64,000 nucleotides of DNA from Candidatus Accumulibacter vicinus (GCA_002425405.1 DIME01000183.1:1-64000), one strand, 5' to 3'. Positions 1 to 9,306 are shown, counted from the first letter of the stretch. A program made the numbers and translations. The notes: generated from the sequence alone by a model not told the origin.

Positions 1-1
1 T

Positions 2-169
2 TCGTGCCTCAGCCCAACCTACGGGCTCATCGGTGGTCAGGGCGGCACGTTCGATCACCCCGCGGCCACCGACCTTTTGCGCCGGCAAGCGCCCCTGTTC
101 GATCATGTACACCACTTGCCGACGGGTTTTTCCCAATAAAGCAGCGGCTTGGTCGAGAGACAAGTGCAT
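2..169 (-). CDS. Excisionase-type helix-turn-helix protein, truncated by the window edge
   Basis: Reading from the ATG at 169, the first 56 codons give a MerR/excisionase-like HTH: MHLSLDQAAALLGKTRRQ followed by VVYMIEQGRLPAQ and a basic wing-like KVGGRGVIER. Small proteins with this fold bind DNA as repressors, excisionases or antitoxins. The C-terminus lies beyond base 1, so the full length and any partner gene are unseen. It reads in the same direction as the 304-10691 operon but is separated from it by a candidate terminator. The start is the first ATG that gives the HTH in full; upstream in frame the codons do not look coding. The fold assignment is fairly secure; the role is not. Confidence 0.6.
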   Translation of the reverse strand, partial: MHLSLDQAAALLGKTRRQVVYMIEQGRLPAQKVGGRGVIERAALTTDEPVGWAEAR

Positions 170-258
170 GGCGTCGTTGAGGTTTCGACAAACGAACGGA
201 GCAAACAGACAAAGGCTGACCAAGCGTGCGCAAAACAGCACAAACCGACAAATTCGCG

Positions 259-277
259 CGCCGCGCTGCGCGCGGCG
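259..277 (-). terminator. Candidate intrinsic terminator of the MoxR/TIR/FGE operon
   Basis: A perfect 8-bp inverted repeat (CGCCGCGC / GCGCGGCG) with a 3-nt loop lies 27 bases past the stop of the FGE gene ending at 304. In minus-strand orientation it is followed within a few bases by AATTTGT and later TTTTG. The U-tract is imperfect, so termination is plausible rather than certain. Confidence 0.4.
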
Positions 278-303
278 AATCAAGAAACCAATCAGGCAAT
301 GGC

Positions 304-3300
304 TCAATGCTGGGGCGGGACACGCACGCACCGAAACCCATGGTCCCAGTACCTGAGCACGGGGTCGATGCCGAACCGGAACGCGGAGCGCAGGGCCGCG
401 GGCGAAAAGAAGAACGAACCGCCGCGCAAAACCCGCCTCCCGGCGGCCTTTGGCCCTTCGGAATCGACAAAATTCCCGGCCTGGTAATCGCCATACGTGT
501 CGAGGGTCCATTCCCAGACGTTGCCGTGCATGTCGTACAGACCGAGTGGGTTCGCCTGCTTCTGCTTCACCGGCCGCGCGTTACTGGCGTTGTCGGCAAA
601 CCAGGCATGACGGCCAAGCTGGCTCTCATCGTCGCCGAACGACCAGCGCGTGCGGCTGCCGCCACGCGCGGCGTACTCCCACTGCGCTTCGCTGGGCAGA
701 TCGCCGCCGAGTTGCTGGCAAAAGGAGCGGGCTTCCTGCCAATTCACGTCCACAACCGGTCGGTCATCCTTCTTCGGATGCCCGGAAACCCCCTGCGCGT
801 ACTGCGCATTGGTTGTTTCGCTGGCGGCCATCGCAAAGGGCGACAGCGTGACCACGCGCGCCGGTTCGACGATTTCGTCCTGCTGGGCCATCGCTTCGCC
901 CTGGCGCGAACCCATCGTGAAGCTGCCTGGGCAGATCGAGACCCACTCGATGCCATTCTCCGTTCGGCTGGCCGGCCCGCCGTAAAGCCGGGTTTCTCCG
1001 CTAGTTCTGAGCACTCTCCAGGGCAGGCCGGCGTGCTCGTCGACCGGCCTCGCGCCGGGAAAATCGACGGCGCGGGCGAGCGCGGCCAGGTCGTCGGCGG
1101 TGATGACCGCCCAGGCTCCCGGATGATCGGCCAGCACGCCGGCAGTCGTGTTCGCGTCCTGCCCCGGCGGCAGGATCACCAACACCTGCGTGTTCCGGTT
1201 CAGCGCCTGACTCGGCCCGCGCCACGCGTTCAGATGCGCCTGCCAGTCGACGCCGACGAGCACCTGATCGGCGCTGCCCTTGTCAAGCAGCCGAATCGCC
1301 AGTTGCCGGGCAGCGGGATCGCTGTAGGGCGTGGCGATGACGGCGAGCGAGCGCTGTGGCCAGCCCTTGCCGCAGGCACGGATCGGCTCCGCGAGCGCGC
1401 CGGCGCGCAACAGGAAACTGTCGCCGCCCCGGAACTGCACCGGGTTGCCATCCGCCGCCCAGCGCCAGTTCACGCTGATCTCGGCGCCGGCGGGAATCGG
1501 CGGCAGCGTGACGCTCGCGCGCGGGTTGCCGAGCGTGAGCTGGTAGGTGTTCGCCCCGGCCGCTTCGATGACGCGCAGCGTCTGCGCCGCCAGCGTGGGG
1601 TGATTCTGAACCGCGTCGGTCGGCAGCAGGCGGGGGGCGTCGCCGGCCACCCAGCGATGGATCGCGACCGCGAAAGCGGCGAGCGCCAGCGTGCTCAGCA
1701 GGGTCGTCGCCAGCACCAGACGCGGCGCAGCGCGCAGGGGCGGTGGTGCGCTGACGTAGAGACCAGCGGCAAAACCGAGTTGGCGCAACTGGTGACGCGT
1801 CGTGGCGGGTTGGTCGGCAAAGCGCCAGGTCAGATAGACGCGCGCGCCGTCGTCGTCGCGGTCGGCCGGCCGGTGATCGGCAGCGGCGAATTCGCCGAGG
1901 CGGTGGGCGATCTCGCTGCGCAATTCCTCGTCGGCGAGTTCCGTCAGGCGAACGGCGGCCGCTTCGGCGTCAGTGTACAACTGCAGCAAGGCGTGCTCGA
2001 CCTGCCAGCGCCGGCTCGCGAGCGAGTTGGTCCAGGGCAGCAAGGGGTTTTCCTGCGCCCGCTTCTGCTGGTCAGCCTCGACATGGCGCTCCTGCCACCA
2101 CGTCAGCGCATGTCGCGCCAGACTGTCGCGGCGCAGTTGATGGTCGTCGTCGCGCGGCTCGCTGCGCAGGAGCCAGTTGATCAGGCGCCGGCGGTCTTCG
2201 GGCTGGGCACTGGCGGCGAGCACCCGGTCGATCTCCCAGGGGCTGGCCGGCAGGTCGAGGACGGCGCGCAAGGTGTGCGCCGTGGCGGCATCGGCCTCGG
2301 CGCCGCCGAGCGCGACGGCGGCGGCCCATGGGCGGGTGGCGCCAAACAGGCCATCGTCCGCCGGCGCGCGGGGCGCTTCGTCGCCAGCGACGGCGCCGAG
2401 CCAGTCTGCCAGTTGGGGCAGGGGAACGACTTCGAGGCGCAGGCGCTGCGCTGCGAACAGCGCGGCAAGCTGTTCGCCGCCCGGCGAGCAGTCGACGAAA
2501 CAGAGTCGCGGCCAGTGTTGCAAGGAAACGAGGAGGCGGCGCGTCTCTGCGCAATGGAGTGGATGTTCGAGCTGGCGGCGCAGGCCGGCGCCGTCGGAGA
2601 AGATCGCGACCTGCGCCTGCCGGCCGTGGCCCTCTTCGGCGACCGGCCGGCAGGCGGGCTGGCCGGGCCAGTCGACGCGCCGCGGAGCGTCGGTAAAGAA
2701 GCCTTGCCGCGCCTCCAGTCCGGCGGCACGCAGCGTGGCGGCCAACTGCGCGGCGATTTCCCTCGGGGTCGGTCGCTCGAGGTGGCGGTCGAGCCAGAAC
2801 CAGATGGCGCGCTCGTAGACGGCGCGCTCGAAGCAGAAGCGCACGAAACCACCGGCGCGCGCGCTCTGCTCGACCGTTCTGGGCAGATCCAGGCGGCGCG
2901 TGGGATCGTCGGCGACGAAGCGTTCGATGTTCCACACGAGCTGGCGGCGCGCGCGCGCGTCGATCAGCGCGCCGTCGTCGCGCGCCGGCGGGGGCAGCGG
3001 TTGCCAGCCGAAGCCTCGGTAGGCTTGTGGGGTGGCCTGGATGATCGGGAAGCGTTGCCGATAGTGCCGGCACAGGAAAAGCACCAGCGCCAGCGCGATC
3101 GCGCCGAGCAGCGTCAAAGCGAGCGGACCGAGCCGGTTCGGTACGTGGATGGATGCGGGCGCAATGTCGTCGATACGCCAGCTCCAGAAGGCGTTGACCG
3201 GCTGGTCGGGGAGGTCCGGGTCCTGGTTCGCCTGGTTCGGTCCCGGAGCAGCCGGCACGGTCGGCAGCTTCACAGCTTCTTGAGGCTTCGTTTGGGGCGG

Positions 3301-3720
3301 CGACAACGACCAGATCAACCAGGCGACGAGCAGCAGCCCGACACCGGCGAAGAGGAGTCGCCTGATCCAGTCGGGGGGCGGCGGCGGAGGGGGCGGCTCG
3401 AACAGCGATCGGGCACCGTCGTCAGTGGCGGGCGGCGGCGTCGACGAGGAGGCTGCGGTGGGTTCCGGCTCCGGCCAGTCGGCTTCGTGGTCAGGGCACC
3501 AGGCGGCGAAAAGTCCTTCGAAGGCTTCGCGCTGCGCCGGGGTCTTCACCAGCAGTGCCGCCAGCAGCGCTTTCAGGCCCGCGTGCTCGAGGCGCGGCTG
3601 GCACGCGAAGAGGTGGCGCAGGCGTTCGATTTCGCCCGGGCCCACCGGCACGCCATTGTGGCGCAAGGCCGCCAGGAAGTCGCCGAGTTCGGCGAGGCGG
3701 TCGCGCCCGTCGCGCGGCAT
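304..3720 (-). CDS. Large membrane protein: CoxE/vWA-like N-terminus and C-terminal FGE-sulfatase domain
   Basis: This 1138-aa protein is the last gene of the minus-strand operon, starting 3 bases after the MoxR stop. Residues 1-75 resemble the N-terminus of CoxE-like vWA proteins, the usual partners of MoxR ATPases. Hydrophobic helices lie near residues 118-138, 203-222 and 665-688. The stretch between the second and third helices contains degenerate Rossmann-like strands (VAIFSDGAG, RLCFVDCSPGG) that could be a decayed vWA fold. Residues ~920-1136 are an FGE/SUMF1-type domain with WVSICPGSFTMGS, SEAQWEYAARGG, GLYDMHGNVWEW and RRVLRGGS. In conflict systems such domains act as recognition or C-lectin-like modules, and nothing here suggests sulfatase activation. 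The C-terminus does not match the DGR template at nucleotide level. Domain order is seen; the vWA assignment is tentative. Confidence 0.75.
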   Translation of the reverse strand: MPRDGRDRLAELGDFLAALRHNGVPVGPGEIERLRHLFACQPRLEHAGLKALLAALLVKTPAQREAFEGLFAAWCPDHEADWPEPEPTAASSSTPPPATDDGARSLFEPPPPPPPPDWIRRLLFAGVGLLLVAWLIWSLSPPQTKPQEAVKLPTVPAAPGPNQANQDPDLPDQPVNAFWSWRIDDIAPASIHVPNRLGPLALTLLGAIALALVLFLCRHYRQRFPIIQATPQAYRGFGWQPLPPPARDDGALIDARARRQLVWNIERFVADDPTRRLDLPRTVEQSARAGGFVRFCFERAVYERAIWFWLDRHLERPTPREIAAQLAATLRAAGLEARQGFFTDAPRRVDWPGQPACRPVAEEGHGRQAQVAIFSDGAGLRRQLEHPLHCAETRRLLVSLQHWPRLCFVDCSPGGEQLAALFAAQRLRLEVVPLPQLADWLGAVAGDEAPRAPADDGLFGATRPWAAAVALGGAEADAATAHTLRAVLDLPASPWEIDRVLAASAQPEDRRRLINWLLRSEPRDDDHQLRRDSLARHALTWWQERHVEADQQKRAQENPLLPWTNSLASRRWQVEHALLQLYTDAEAAAVRLTELADEELRSEIAHRLGEFAAADHRPADRDDDGARVYLTWRFADQPATTRHQLRQLGFAAGLYVSAPPPLRAAPRLVLATTLLSTLALAAFAVAIHRWVAGDAPRLLPTDAVQNHPTLAAQTLRVIEAAGANTYQLTLGNPRASVTLPPIPAGAEISVNWRWAADGNPVQFRGGDSFLLRAGALAEPIRACGKGWPQRSLAVIATPYSDPAARQLAIRLLDKGSADQVLVGVDWQAHLNAWRGPSQALNRNTQVLVILPPGQDANTTAGVLADHPGAWAVITADDLAALARAVDFPGARPVDEHAGLPWRVLRTSGETRLYGGPASRTENGIEWVSICPGSFTMGSRQGEAMAQQDEIVEPARVVTLSPFAMAASETTNAQYAQGVSGHPKKDDRPVVDVNWQEARSFCQQLGGDLPSEAQWEYAARGGSRTRWSFGDDESQLGRHAWFADNASNARPVKQKQANPLGLYDMHGNVWEWTLDTYGDYQAGNFVDSEGPKAAGRRVLRGGSFFFSPAALRSAFRFGIDPVLRYWDHGFRCVRVPPQH

Positions 3721-3723
3721 CGC

Positions 3724-4731
3724 TCAACGCAACCGGGCGAGGTCGCCGGCGTCCTTGATCAGGGCGCCGAGAGCCGGCAGGTTTGTAAGCCGGCAGCCGT
3801 CCAGGGTCTGCGCGTCGACGCGCTGGGCACTGAGGATGCTCAACCAGGTGAGCAGCTCGGCCGTCGAGGGTTTCTTGTCCAGCCCCGGTATCTCGCGCAA
3901 CTGCCAGAAGCGCCGGCGGGCCGCGGCGCGCGCGTCCGCGTCGAGATGGGGGAAACCGCTGCCGTCGGCGCCGGCCATGCTTTCGACCGCGGCTTTGACG
4001 AGATCTTCGTCGAGTTCGATGCGATGGAAGATGCAGCGGCGCAGAAAGGCATCGGGCAGGCGGCGTTCGTCGTTGCTGGTGACGATCACCAGCGGCCGCC
4101 GCCCGGTGCGCGGCGCGATCCACTGCCGGTGGTCGAAGGGATGCGGAAAGCTGTGCTGGTCGAGTTCGTGCAGCAGATCGTTGGGGAAGTCGCGCGAGGC
4201 CTTGTCGATCTCGTCGATCAGCACCACCGCGTCGCCGTCGGTGTCGTAGGCCTGCCAGAGTGCCCGCTTGTGCAGAAAGCCTTGTCGCACGGCGACAGCT
4301 TCTCTGGTACTGGCTCTCCCGCTGCCTGGCCGCGCATCCGTCGGGCGGCGGTCCGACTGCGCCCAGTGCAGATAGCCGACGGCATCGAACTCGTACATCA
4401 GGTCTTGCGCGGTGGAGGTCGATTTGACCAGGAACCTGAAGATCGGGATGGCGAAATACGCACTGACGAAGTCCGCCGCCTGCGTCTTGCCGGTGCCGGG
4501 CTCGCCGGTCAGGAGCAGCGGACTGCCGGTATGCAGCGCCATGTTGAGCGCCAGCAGCAGGTCGTCGGAAGGCCGGTAACGCATGGCCGCCTGGTGGTGG
4601 CTGCCGAGGAACGGCGGCGGTCGGCGGCGCGCCAGGAGTTGTCGTCTGGCGGTGGCGTCGTGGGTCGCAGGGGGCGCCGGCGGCTGCTCGATCAGCTCGA
4701 ACGGCAAGAACGGTAAATCGTCAGCGGGCAT
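3724..4731 (-). CDS. MoxR-family AAA+ ATPase
   Basis: A MoxR-type AAA+ ATPase of 335 aa with Walker A GEPGTGKT, Walker B VVLIDEID, sensor-1 VIVTSNDERRLPDAFLRRC and an arginine-finger region. MoxR ATPases remodel or load partner proteins that carry vWA domains, and here the next gene is the vWA/FGE candidate. The ATG at 4731 (MPADDLPFLPF) is preferred because it overlaps the upstream TIR gene's stop by 11 bases, implying translational coupling. A farther start at 4791 would lie well inside that gene. The compact gene order (TIR effector, MoxR, vWA/FGE) matches the vWA-MoxR ternary conflict systems described for multicellular and community-forming bacteria. Confidence 0.85.
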   Translation of the reverse strand: MPADDLPFLPFELIEQPPAPPATHDATARRQLLARRRPPPFLGSHHQAAMRYRPSDDLLLALNMALHTGSPLLLTGEPGTGKTQAADFVSAYFAIPIFRFLVKSTSTAQDLMYEFDAVGYLHWAQSDRRPTDARPGSGRASTREAVAVRQGFLHKRALWQAYDTDGDAVVLIDEIDKASRDFPNDLLHELDQHSFPHPFDHRQWIAPRTGRRPLVIVTSNDERRLPDAFLRRCIFHRIELDEDLVKAAVESMAGADGSGFPHLDADARAAARRRFWQLREIPGLDKKPSTAELLTWLSILSAQRVDAQTLDGCRLTNLPALGALIKDAGDLARLR

Positions 4732-7084
4732 CGCGTCGGCTCCAGAAATTGGCGTCGTAATGCGGCGGCGGCCAGGCGCCGGTAGCGGCAAGGTCCTTCA
4801 GTTCGTCGACCAGATTGCCCCAGTTGTCGGGTTCGCCGCGGCGGATGGTGCTGACCGCTTCGTCGAACGGCATTTCCTTGCGCTTGCCGAGCAACAGTTC
4901 GGGAAACTCTTCCCGGTAGCGATCGTGGCAACCACAGAGGGTCTCGTTGCGGAAATAGGTGCGCAAGTCCGAGCGGAGCACGGCGGCCAGGCGTTCGAGT
5001 CTGGCAAAGTGAAAGCATCGTTCCGCGTCATACGCTTCGATCAACTCGTCGACCGTGTTCGCGAGTTCGTCGGTCCGTTCGGCTTCCAGGGCGACGATCG
5101 AGATCACGCGGACCCTGGCTTGCCATCCGTCCGCGCCGAGTTCGGCCGCCAGCCGTGTGCGGCACCACTCGGCGACGGTGCGCAACAAGCGGGGGGCATC
5201 GCCGCTGGCTTCGCCGGCTTGCCAGCCGAGCACGAGGAAGCAGAACGCCGTTCCGGCCAGCGCCTCCCGGTCGAGCAGACCGTCGAGCACGGCCTGGCGG
5301 GGGGTGAGCCGGAAACGGCGGCGCACCCGATCGTCGACGCCTTGCACATCGTCGATGCCGGGAGTCAAATCGACCGACTGGTAGTAGTAGACCTCGCCCT
5401 CGCGCTGGTTGCGGACCAGGTGTTGCTGGATCATCGGCGGGAAATCGCGGGTTCGGCAACCGGGTGTTCCGAGCGCCACGACGTGGTGAATCCGGCGCAC
5501 GGTATCGGTATGGAACTCATCCCTGGCGCCTGACAAGGTGTCGCGCTGCTGTTTGCGATCGAGCAGCAGATTGACCAGGTCGGGGTTCTGCAGACGCGCG
5601 GGCTCGACCGTCTCCCAGGTCGAGTAGCGCGTCCAGGCGCTGATGTGTCCGCAGCCGTGCCGGTGCAGGGCGACCACCGGATCGATCCGGCGCGAGAATA
5701 CCGCTTCCAGCCAGGCCAGGCCGGCCCTGGCGGCGGCGTGGGCGGCGGCACGCGGGTTGCATTGAAAGAGCACTGCGCCCTTGACGGTGTCGAGCAGGAG
5801 TGGCCCGTGCGCGAGCGCCTCGTCGCCCGCTTCATTCACGAGGTTGAGAAAGAGCAGCGAGACGGAGCGGGATTCCCGCAACCATTTGGCCAGCTCCGAC
5901 CACGACACGCACCCGCCATCGGCCGCATCCTGCAACAGCAGGCCATCGCGCGAGGCCGGCCCGTAGTAGTACACCAGCCGTGTCGAGCCCACTTGCAGCG
6001 CGCCGCGCAAGGCGTCGGCATCGGCGGCCAGCGCCGGCTCGGGATTTTGCGGCCAGTGGCGCTGAAAGAAGTGCCGCAGGTCGTCGAAGTGCGCGGCCTG
6101 TCGGCGTTGCGCGCAAGTCGCCAGCAGCAGCCGGCCGGGGAAGTGGCAGCGATGGCGTGGATGGTCCGGAAACTCCGGCTCGCCCGGCGTGTGGAACTCG
6201 ACTGTCCAGCCGACCTGGCTGAGCGCGCGGCCCTGGTAGGCGAGAGTGCTCCAGGGCAGGCGATGCAGTTGCTCGCTGGCCGTGAGCAGGTGTACGCGCA
6301 GGGGTCCAAGCGTCGGTTCGGCGGCACCGTTGGTCGCAAATGCCAGCGCGAAGAGGTCCCCGAAGGTTGCGGGGTCGCTGCCGAAAAGCAGGTTGAACAG
6401 GAACTCGCCGTCGAGATCGTAACCGATGACCGTCGCGGGGGCCGGGCAATCGAGTCGGGGCCGGATCGGACTGGCATGCGTGCCCATGCAGAACTGGTGT
6501 TGCCAGTGGTCCCGGCGAGCTTCGAGGAAGATCGCCAGTTCGGGGCGCGGCCCGCTGGCCTGAGGCGCCGGCAGCGACACCGGGGGCAACTGCCGGCCAG
6601 CCCATTCGACGACCTTGCGATAGAGGAGATCGCGATCACTCCGGCTCTTCATCGCGCTCAGCGGCTTCGTCGGGTGGTTGAAGCTGTGGGTCCTGAGCAG
6701 TTCGAGCCGGTAAGGCTTGCCGTCGTGGTCGACGCGGTCGGACGACAAGGCCGCGTCGGGGACGGCACCGAGGTATAGGATGCCAAGTTTCAGGCCCTGG
6801 CATTCAGTACGGCGCAGCAGGAAGGGCAGCTCGCGTCGAGTGACGTAGTCGGAGTTCAGAAAATGGTTGCTGACGAGCAGGATCGCAATGGCCGAATCCA
6901 CCATGGCTTGCTGTATCACGTCGTCGAACCGGTCGCCGACCTCGATGCCTTGCTCGTCGATCCAGAGTCGATCCCGAATGCCGGGGACCGTTCTCAGCGC
7001 CTGCAGAAGCTCGGCGATGAAGTCCTGGCCATCGTAGCTGTCCTTGTCAGCCCGGCTGTAGCTGATGAAGATCTGGCTGCCCAT
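4721..7084 (-). CDS. TIR protein with inactive CHAT-like domain
   Basis: This 787-aa protein begins with a TIR domain (MGSQIFISYSRADKDS, then LWIDEQGIEVGD and ILLVSNHFL). The helix YVTRRELPFL keeps the glutamate, about residue 85, expected of NAD-cleaving TIRs. Residues ~200-480 resemble a CHAT caspase fold: a LPWSTLAYQG strand, then RLVYYYGPASRDG where a CHAT protease would have GHG, then LLFLNLVNEAG where LNACESG would sit. Both catalytic positions (His and Cys) appear lost, which suggests a scaffold or sensor. The C-terminal ~280 residues (LGTPGCRTRDFPP onward) are unassigned and could be an inactive STAND-like module. The stop overlaps the MoxR start by 11 bases. TIR is confident; the pseudo-CHAT is inferred by eye. 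Confidence 0.8.
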   Translation of the reverse strand: MGSQIFISYSRADKDSYDGQDFIAELLQALRTVPGIRDRLWIDEQGIEVGDRFDDVIQQAMVDSAIAILLVSNHFLNSDYVTRRELPFLLRRTECQGLKLGILYLGAVPDAALSSDRVDHDGKPYRLELLRTHSFNHPTKPLSAMKSRSDRDLLYRKVVEWAGRQLPPVSLPAPQASGPRPELAIFLEARRDHWQHQFCMGTHASPIRPRLDCPAPATVIGYDLDGEFLFNLLFGSDPATFGDLFALAFATNGAAEPTLGPLRVHLLTASEQLHRLPWSTLAYQGRALSQVGWTVEFHTPGEPEFPDHPRHRCHFPGRLLLATCAQRRQAAHFDDLRHFFQRHWPQNPEPALAADADALRGALQVGSTRLVYYYGPASRDGLLLQDAADGGCVSWSELAKWLRESRSVSLLFLNLVNEAGDEALAHGPLLLDTVKGAVLFQCNPRAAAHAAARAGLAWLEAVFSRRIDPVVALHRHGCGHISAWTRYSTWETVEPARLQNPDLVNLLLDRKQQRDTLSGARDEFHTDTVRRIHHVVALGTPGCRTRDFPPMIQQHLVRNQREGEVYYYQSVDLTPGIDDVQGVDDRVRRRFRLTPRQAVLDGLLDREALAGTAFCFLVLGWQAGEASGDAPRLLRTVAEWCRTRLAAELGADGWQARVRVISIVALEAERTDELANTVDELIEAYDAERCFHFARLERLAAVLRSDLRTYFRNETLCGCHDRYREEFPELLLGKRKEMPFDEAVSTIRRGEPDNWGNLVDELKDLAATGAWPPPHYDANFWSRRDAR

Positions 7085-7128
7085 TGGCGTATTCTCCCGT
7101 AAAAGTCGCTCATCGCCCCCTGACTTGC

Positions 7129-9306
7129 TCAGGCGTCGATTTGCCGCTCGCGCAGCCAGCGCCCGAAGACCGGCACGAGCAGTTCGCCGTTGTCGCCGGT
7201 GATCTGGCGGCGGCGCAGGGCGGGCAGCGAAACGCCCGCGGGTGGCAGGGCCTGCCCCTGGGCGGCGGCCAGCACGACGGCCTGCGCCGCCGGGCCGAGG
7301 TCGCTCCAGACGTTGCGGAAGTAATAGCCGGCCTGGTCGAGCACGTCTTCCTCGACGGCGGCGAGGTCGGCCGGCGTCGCCGACTGGCGCCTGTCGTCGT
7401 TGAGGCGGTCGACGAGCAGCGAGCCGTAGAGCTGCGTCAGGTAGGGCTGGCCGCCGCTGCGGTCGACGGCGGCTTCGGCGATGGCGAGCGGAATCGTTCC
7501 CGGCGGGAATTCGTCGATCGGGCGGGTCAGCAGGCCGACCGCGGTCGGGCGGTCGAGGTAGCCGATGCGGATTTCGCGCAGGTTGATGAAGTGGTCGTTC
7601 CACAGCGCGTCGAGTTCGTCGAACGGCGCCGCGCCGGCGACCAGCAGGCGGACGCGGCGGCGGTGCTGGATCGTCGCGCGCAGCAGCCCCATGAACTGCA
7701 GCAGGTCCTGCCCCTGGCCGGGGAAGAGGCTCGCCAGACGTTCGAACTCGTCGATGCAGATCAGTACCCTCGGCACGGCGGTGAAATTCTCGAGCGCGTC
7801 GAGCCAGACGCGTAGCGCCTCGATCGGCGGGCCCTCGGGAAATGCCGGCAGTTCGAGGTGGCGGTCCTGATCGGCCTGAACGCGCGCCTGTTCGGCAAGC
7901 GCGCGGTAGAAGGCGAGCGGCGTCGTCGCCGGATTGTCCTGCAGGTCGAAGAGAACGATCTGCGTATCCGGCAGCATCAGCCGAAACATGTTCAGCAGCG
8001 AGGACTTGCCGCAGCGGCGCGGGCCGATCAGCGCCAGCGAAGTGCTGGTCTGCTGAGTCCCGAGCAGACCCTCGATCTGGCGCACGACGGCTTCGCGGCC
8101 GCGGAAGACCTGTCGGCCCCAGTGCATCCTGCCGGAGATCGGGTTGGTGGTGACGAAGGGATTGGGCAGCATTTCGGCCGCGGCGCGCGCGCTGCTCTCG
8201 CGCAGCACAGTCAGCGCGCGGCGGTAGCTGGCGAGCGTGTCGGGAACGAAACGGGCGAGCGGCTCGCGCGATTGCAGGCGGAGGATGTCGATGGCCTTGA
8301 GTTGTTGCTCGGCGTCGTTCAGGTGTTGCTGCGCGAGGTGGGGGAGGTAGGTGCTGCTCGCCGCGGCCAGGAAGCGGGCCGCCTCGCCGAAAGCGCGCAG
8401 CAAGGCGCTGTCGGTCCCCTGACCGGGCAACCAGCGGCCCTTGAGGGCGAGCGCGTCGGCAAAGCGCGACTCGGCGATCAAGCGCCCGAGTTCCCTCGCC
8501 TGCAACTCGGCCAGTGCGCGTGCGCCGATCTTGCGCTGGCCGGGCGCGATGGCGCAGGCTTCGAGCACCCGGCCGGCCAGATCGGGGTCGCTGTCGGCGG
8601 CCTCGACGATGTGCCGGGCGAGAAAGGGGATCGGGAAATAGCTCAGGTCGTGGAACAGCACCGGAGCATGACGCAGCGTGCGCGCCGGGGACCGGCCGCC
8701 GGCCAGGTACAAAGCGCATTCGAGCAGGCATTCGAGAGGGTAGGCGGGGAGGCGCAGGTAAGCGATGACCCATCCTGCGCCGCTCGCTACGCCGCTCGCT
8801 ACGCCGCTCGCTACGCCGCTCGCTACGCCGAACGCTACGCCGAACGCTACGCTGAACGCTACGCCGCTCGCTACGCCGCCCGCTACGACGCCCACTACGC
8901 CGGCCGCTACGCCGGCCGCTACGCCGAACGCTACGCCGGCCGCTACGCCGACCGCTACGCCGCCCGCTACGCCGACCGCTACGCCGCCCGCTACGCCGAG
9001 CGCTACGCCGACGGCGGCACCCCGCGCTATCCTGCCGATCGGCATCTCCAGTACCCAGAGTTCGCTGATCAACCCCAGCGCCACAACGCAGACGACAGGA
9101 ACGACAAACAGCAGCGCGATCAGCCGTCTGAGGTAGTCCCGGTAGGCACGCGTCAGCTCGTGCCGGCGACGCCAATAGCGCCAGCCGGAGATATCCGGGT
9201 CTTCAATCCCGGCGGCCTTGAGCCGATGGTGCAGCGTCACCGGCTGCATGAAAAACATCCACGCGAAGTGCCAGTAGCCCGGCAGTGCAGGTGTGCTGTC
9301 GTTCAT
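7129..9306 (-). CDS. Membrane-associated STAND P-loop NTPase with GVA repeat tract
   Basis: A 725-aa protein. A hydrophobic helix near residues 62-85 (LIALLFVVPVVCVVALGLIS) is followed by ~80 residues made of 4-aa GVAx units (about 95-177), encoded by 12-bp tandem repeats. An alpha-helical linker leads to a STAND/AAA-like NTPase: FRGREAVVRQIEGLL, Walker A GPRRCGKSS near residue 425, Walker B VLICIDEFERL and a winged-helix-like C-terminal region with RSGGQPYLTQLYG. STAND NTPases act as ligand-gated switches in signalling and antiphage defence. The ATG at 9306 overlaps the preceding gene's stop as ATGA. The GVA tract is presumably in or on the membrane and could vary in length by slippage. Confidence 0.8.
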   Translation of the reverse strand: MNDSTPALPGYWHFAWMFFMQPVTLHHRLKAAGIEDPDISGWRYWRRRHELTRAYRDYLRRLIALLFVVPVVCVVALGLISELWVLEMPIGRIARGAAVGVALGVAGGVAVGVAGGVAVGVAAGVAFGVAAGVAAGVVGVVAGGVASGVAFSVAFGVAFGVASGVASGVASGVASGAGWVIAYLRLPAYPLECLLECALYLAGGRSPARTLRHAPVLFHDLSYFPIPFLARHIVEAADSDPDLAGRVLEACAIAPGQRKIGARALAELQARELGRLIAESRFADALALKGRWLPGQGTDSALLRAFGEAARFLAAASSTYLPHLAQQHLNDAEQQLKAIDILRLQSREPLARFVPDTLASYRRALTVLRESSARAAAEMLPNPFVTTNPISGRMHWGRQVFRGREAVVRQIEGLLGTQQTSTSLALIGPRRCGKSSLLNMFRLMLPDTQIVLFDLQDNPATTPLAFYRALAEQARVQADQDRHLELPAFPEGPPIEALRVWLDALENFTAVPRVLICIDEFERLASLFPGQGQDLLQFMGLLRATIQHRRRVRLLVAGAAPFDELDALWNDHFINLREIRIGYLDRPTAVGLLTRPIDEFPPGTIPLAIAEAAVDRSGGQPYLTQLYGSLLVDRLNDDRRQSATPADLAAVEEDVLDQAGYYFRNVWSDLGPAAQAVVLAAAQGQALPPAGVSLPALRRRQITGDNGELLVPVFGRWLRERQIDA
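8776..9020 (-). repeat. 12-bp tandem repeat array inside the STAND gene
   Basis: About 20 imperfect copies of a 12-bp unit, plus-strand consensus CGCTACGCCGNN, run head to tail. On the coding (minus) strand each unit encodes GVA plus one variable residue (A, S, G, V or F). The unit length is a multiple of three, so gain or loss of copies keeps the reading frame. Variation falls mainly at the same two bases of each unit, which set the fourth residue. Confidence 0.9.

Noticed and set aside
340..460. A third DGR variable repeat at the end of the operon FGE gene
   Set aside because: Protein motifs are similar, but the DNA differs from TR at many non-adenine bases, including the A-free flank and the terminal homology block.
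226..4716. Very long plus-strand open frame (1496 codons)
   Set aside because: It is antisense to the FGE and MoxR genes, whose domains are clear on the minus strand. G+C-rich DNA often leaves such shadow frames open.
8765..9136. Plus-strand frame of repeated ATPLATP units, or a CRISPR-like array
   Set aside because: The repeats are 12 bp, contiguous and without spacers, and they encode the GVA tract of the STAND protein on the minus strand.
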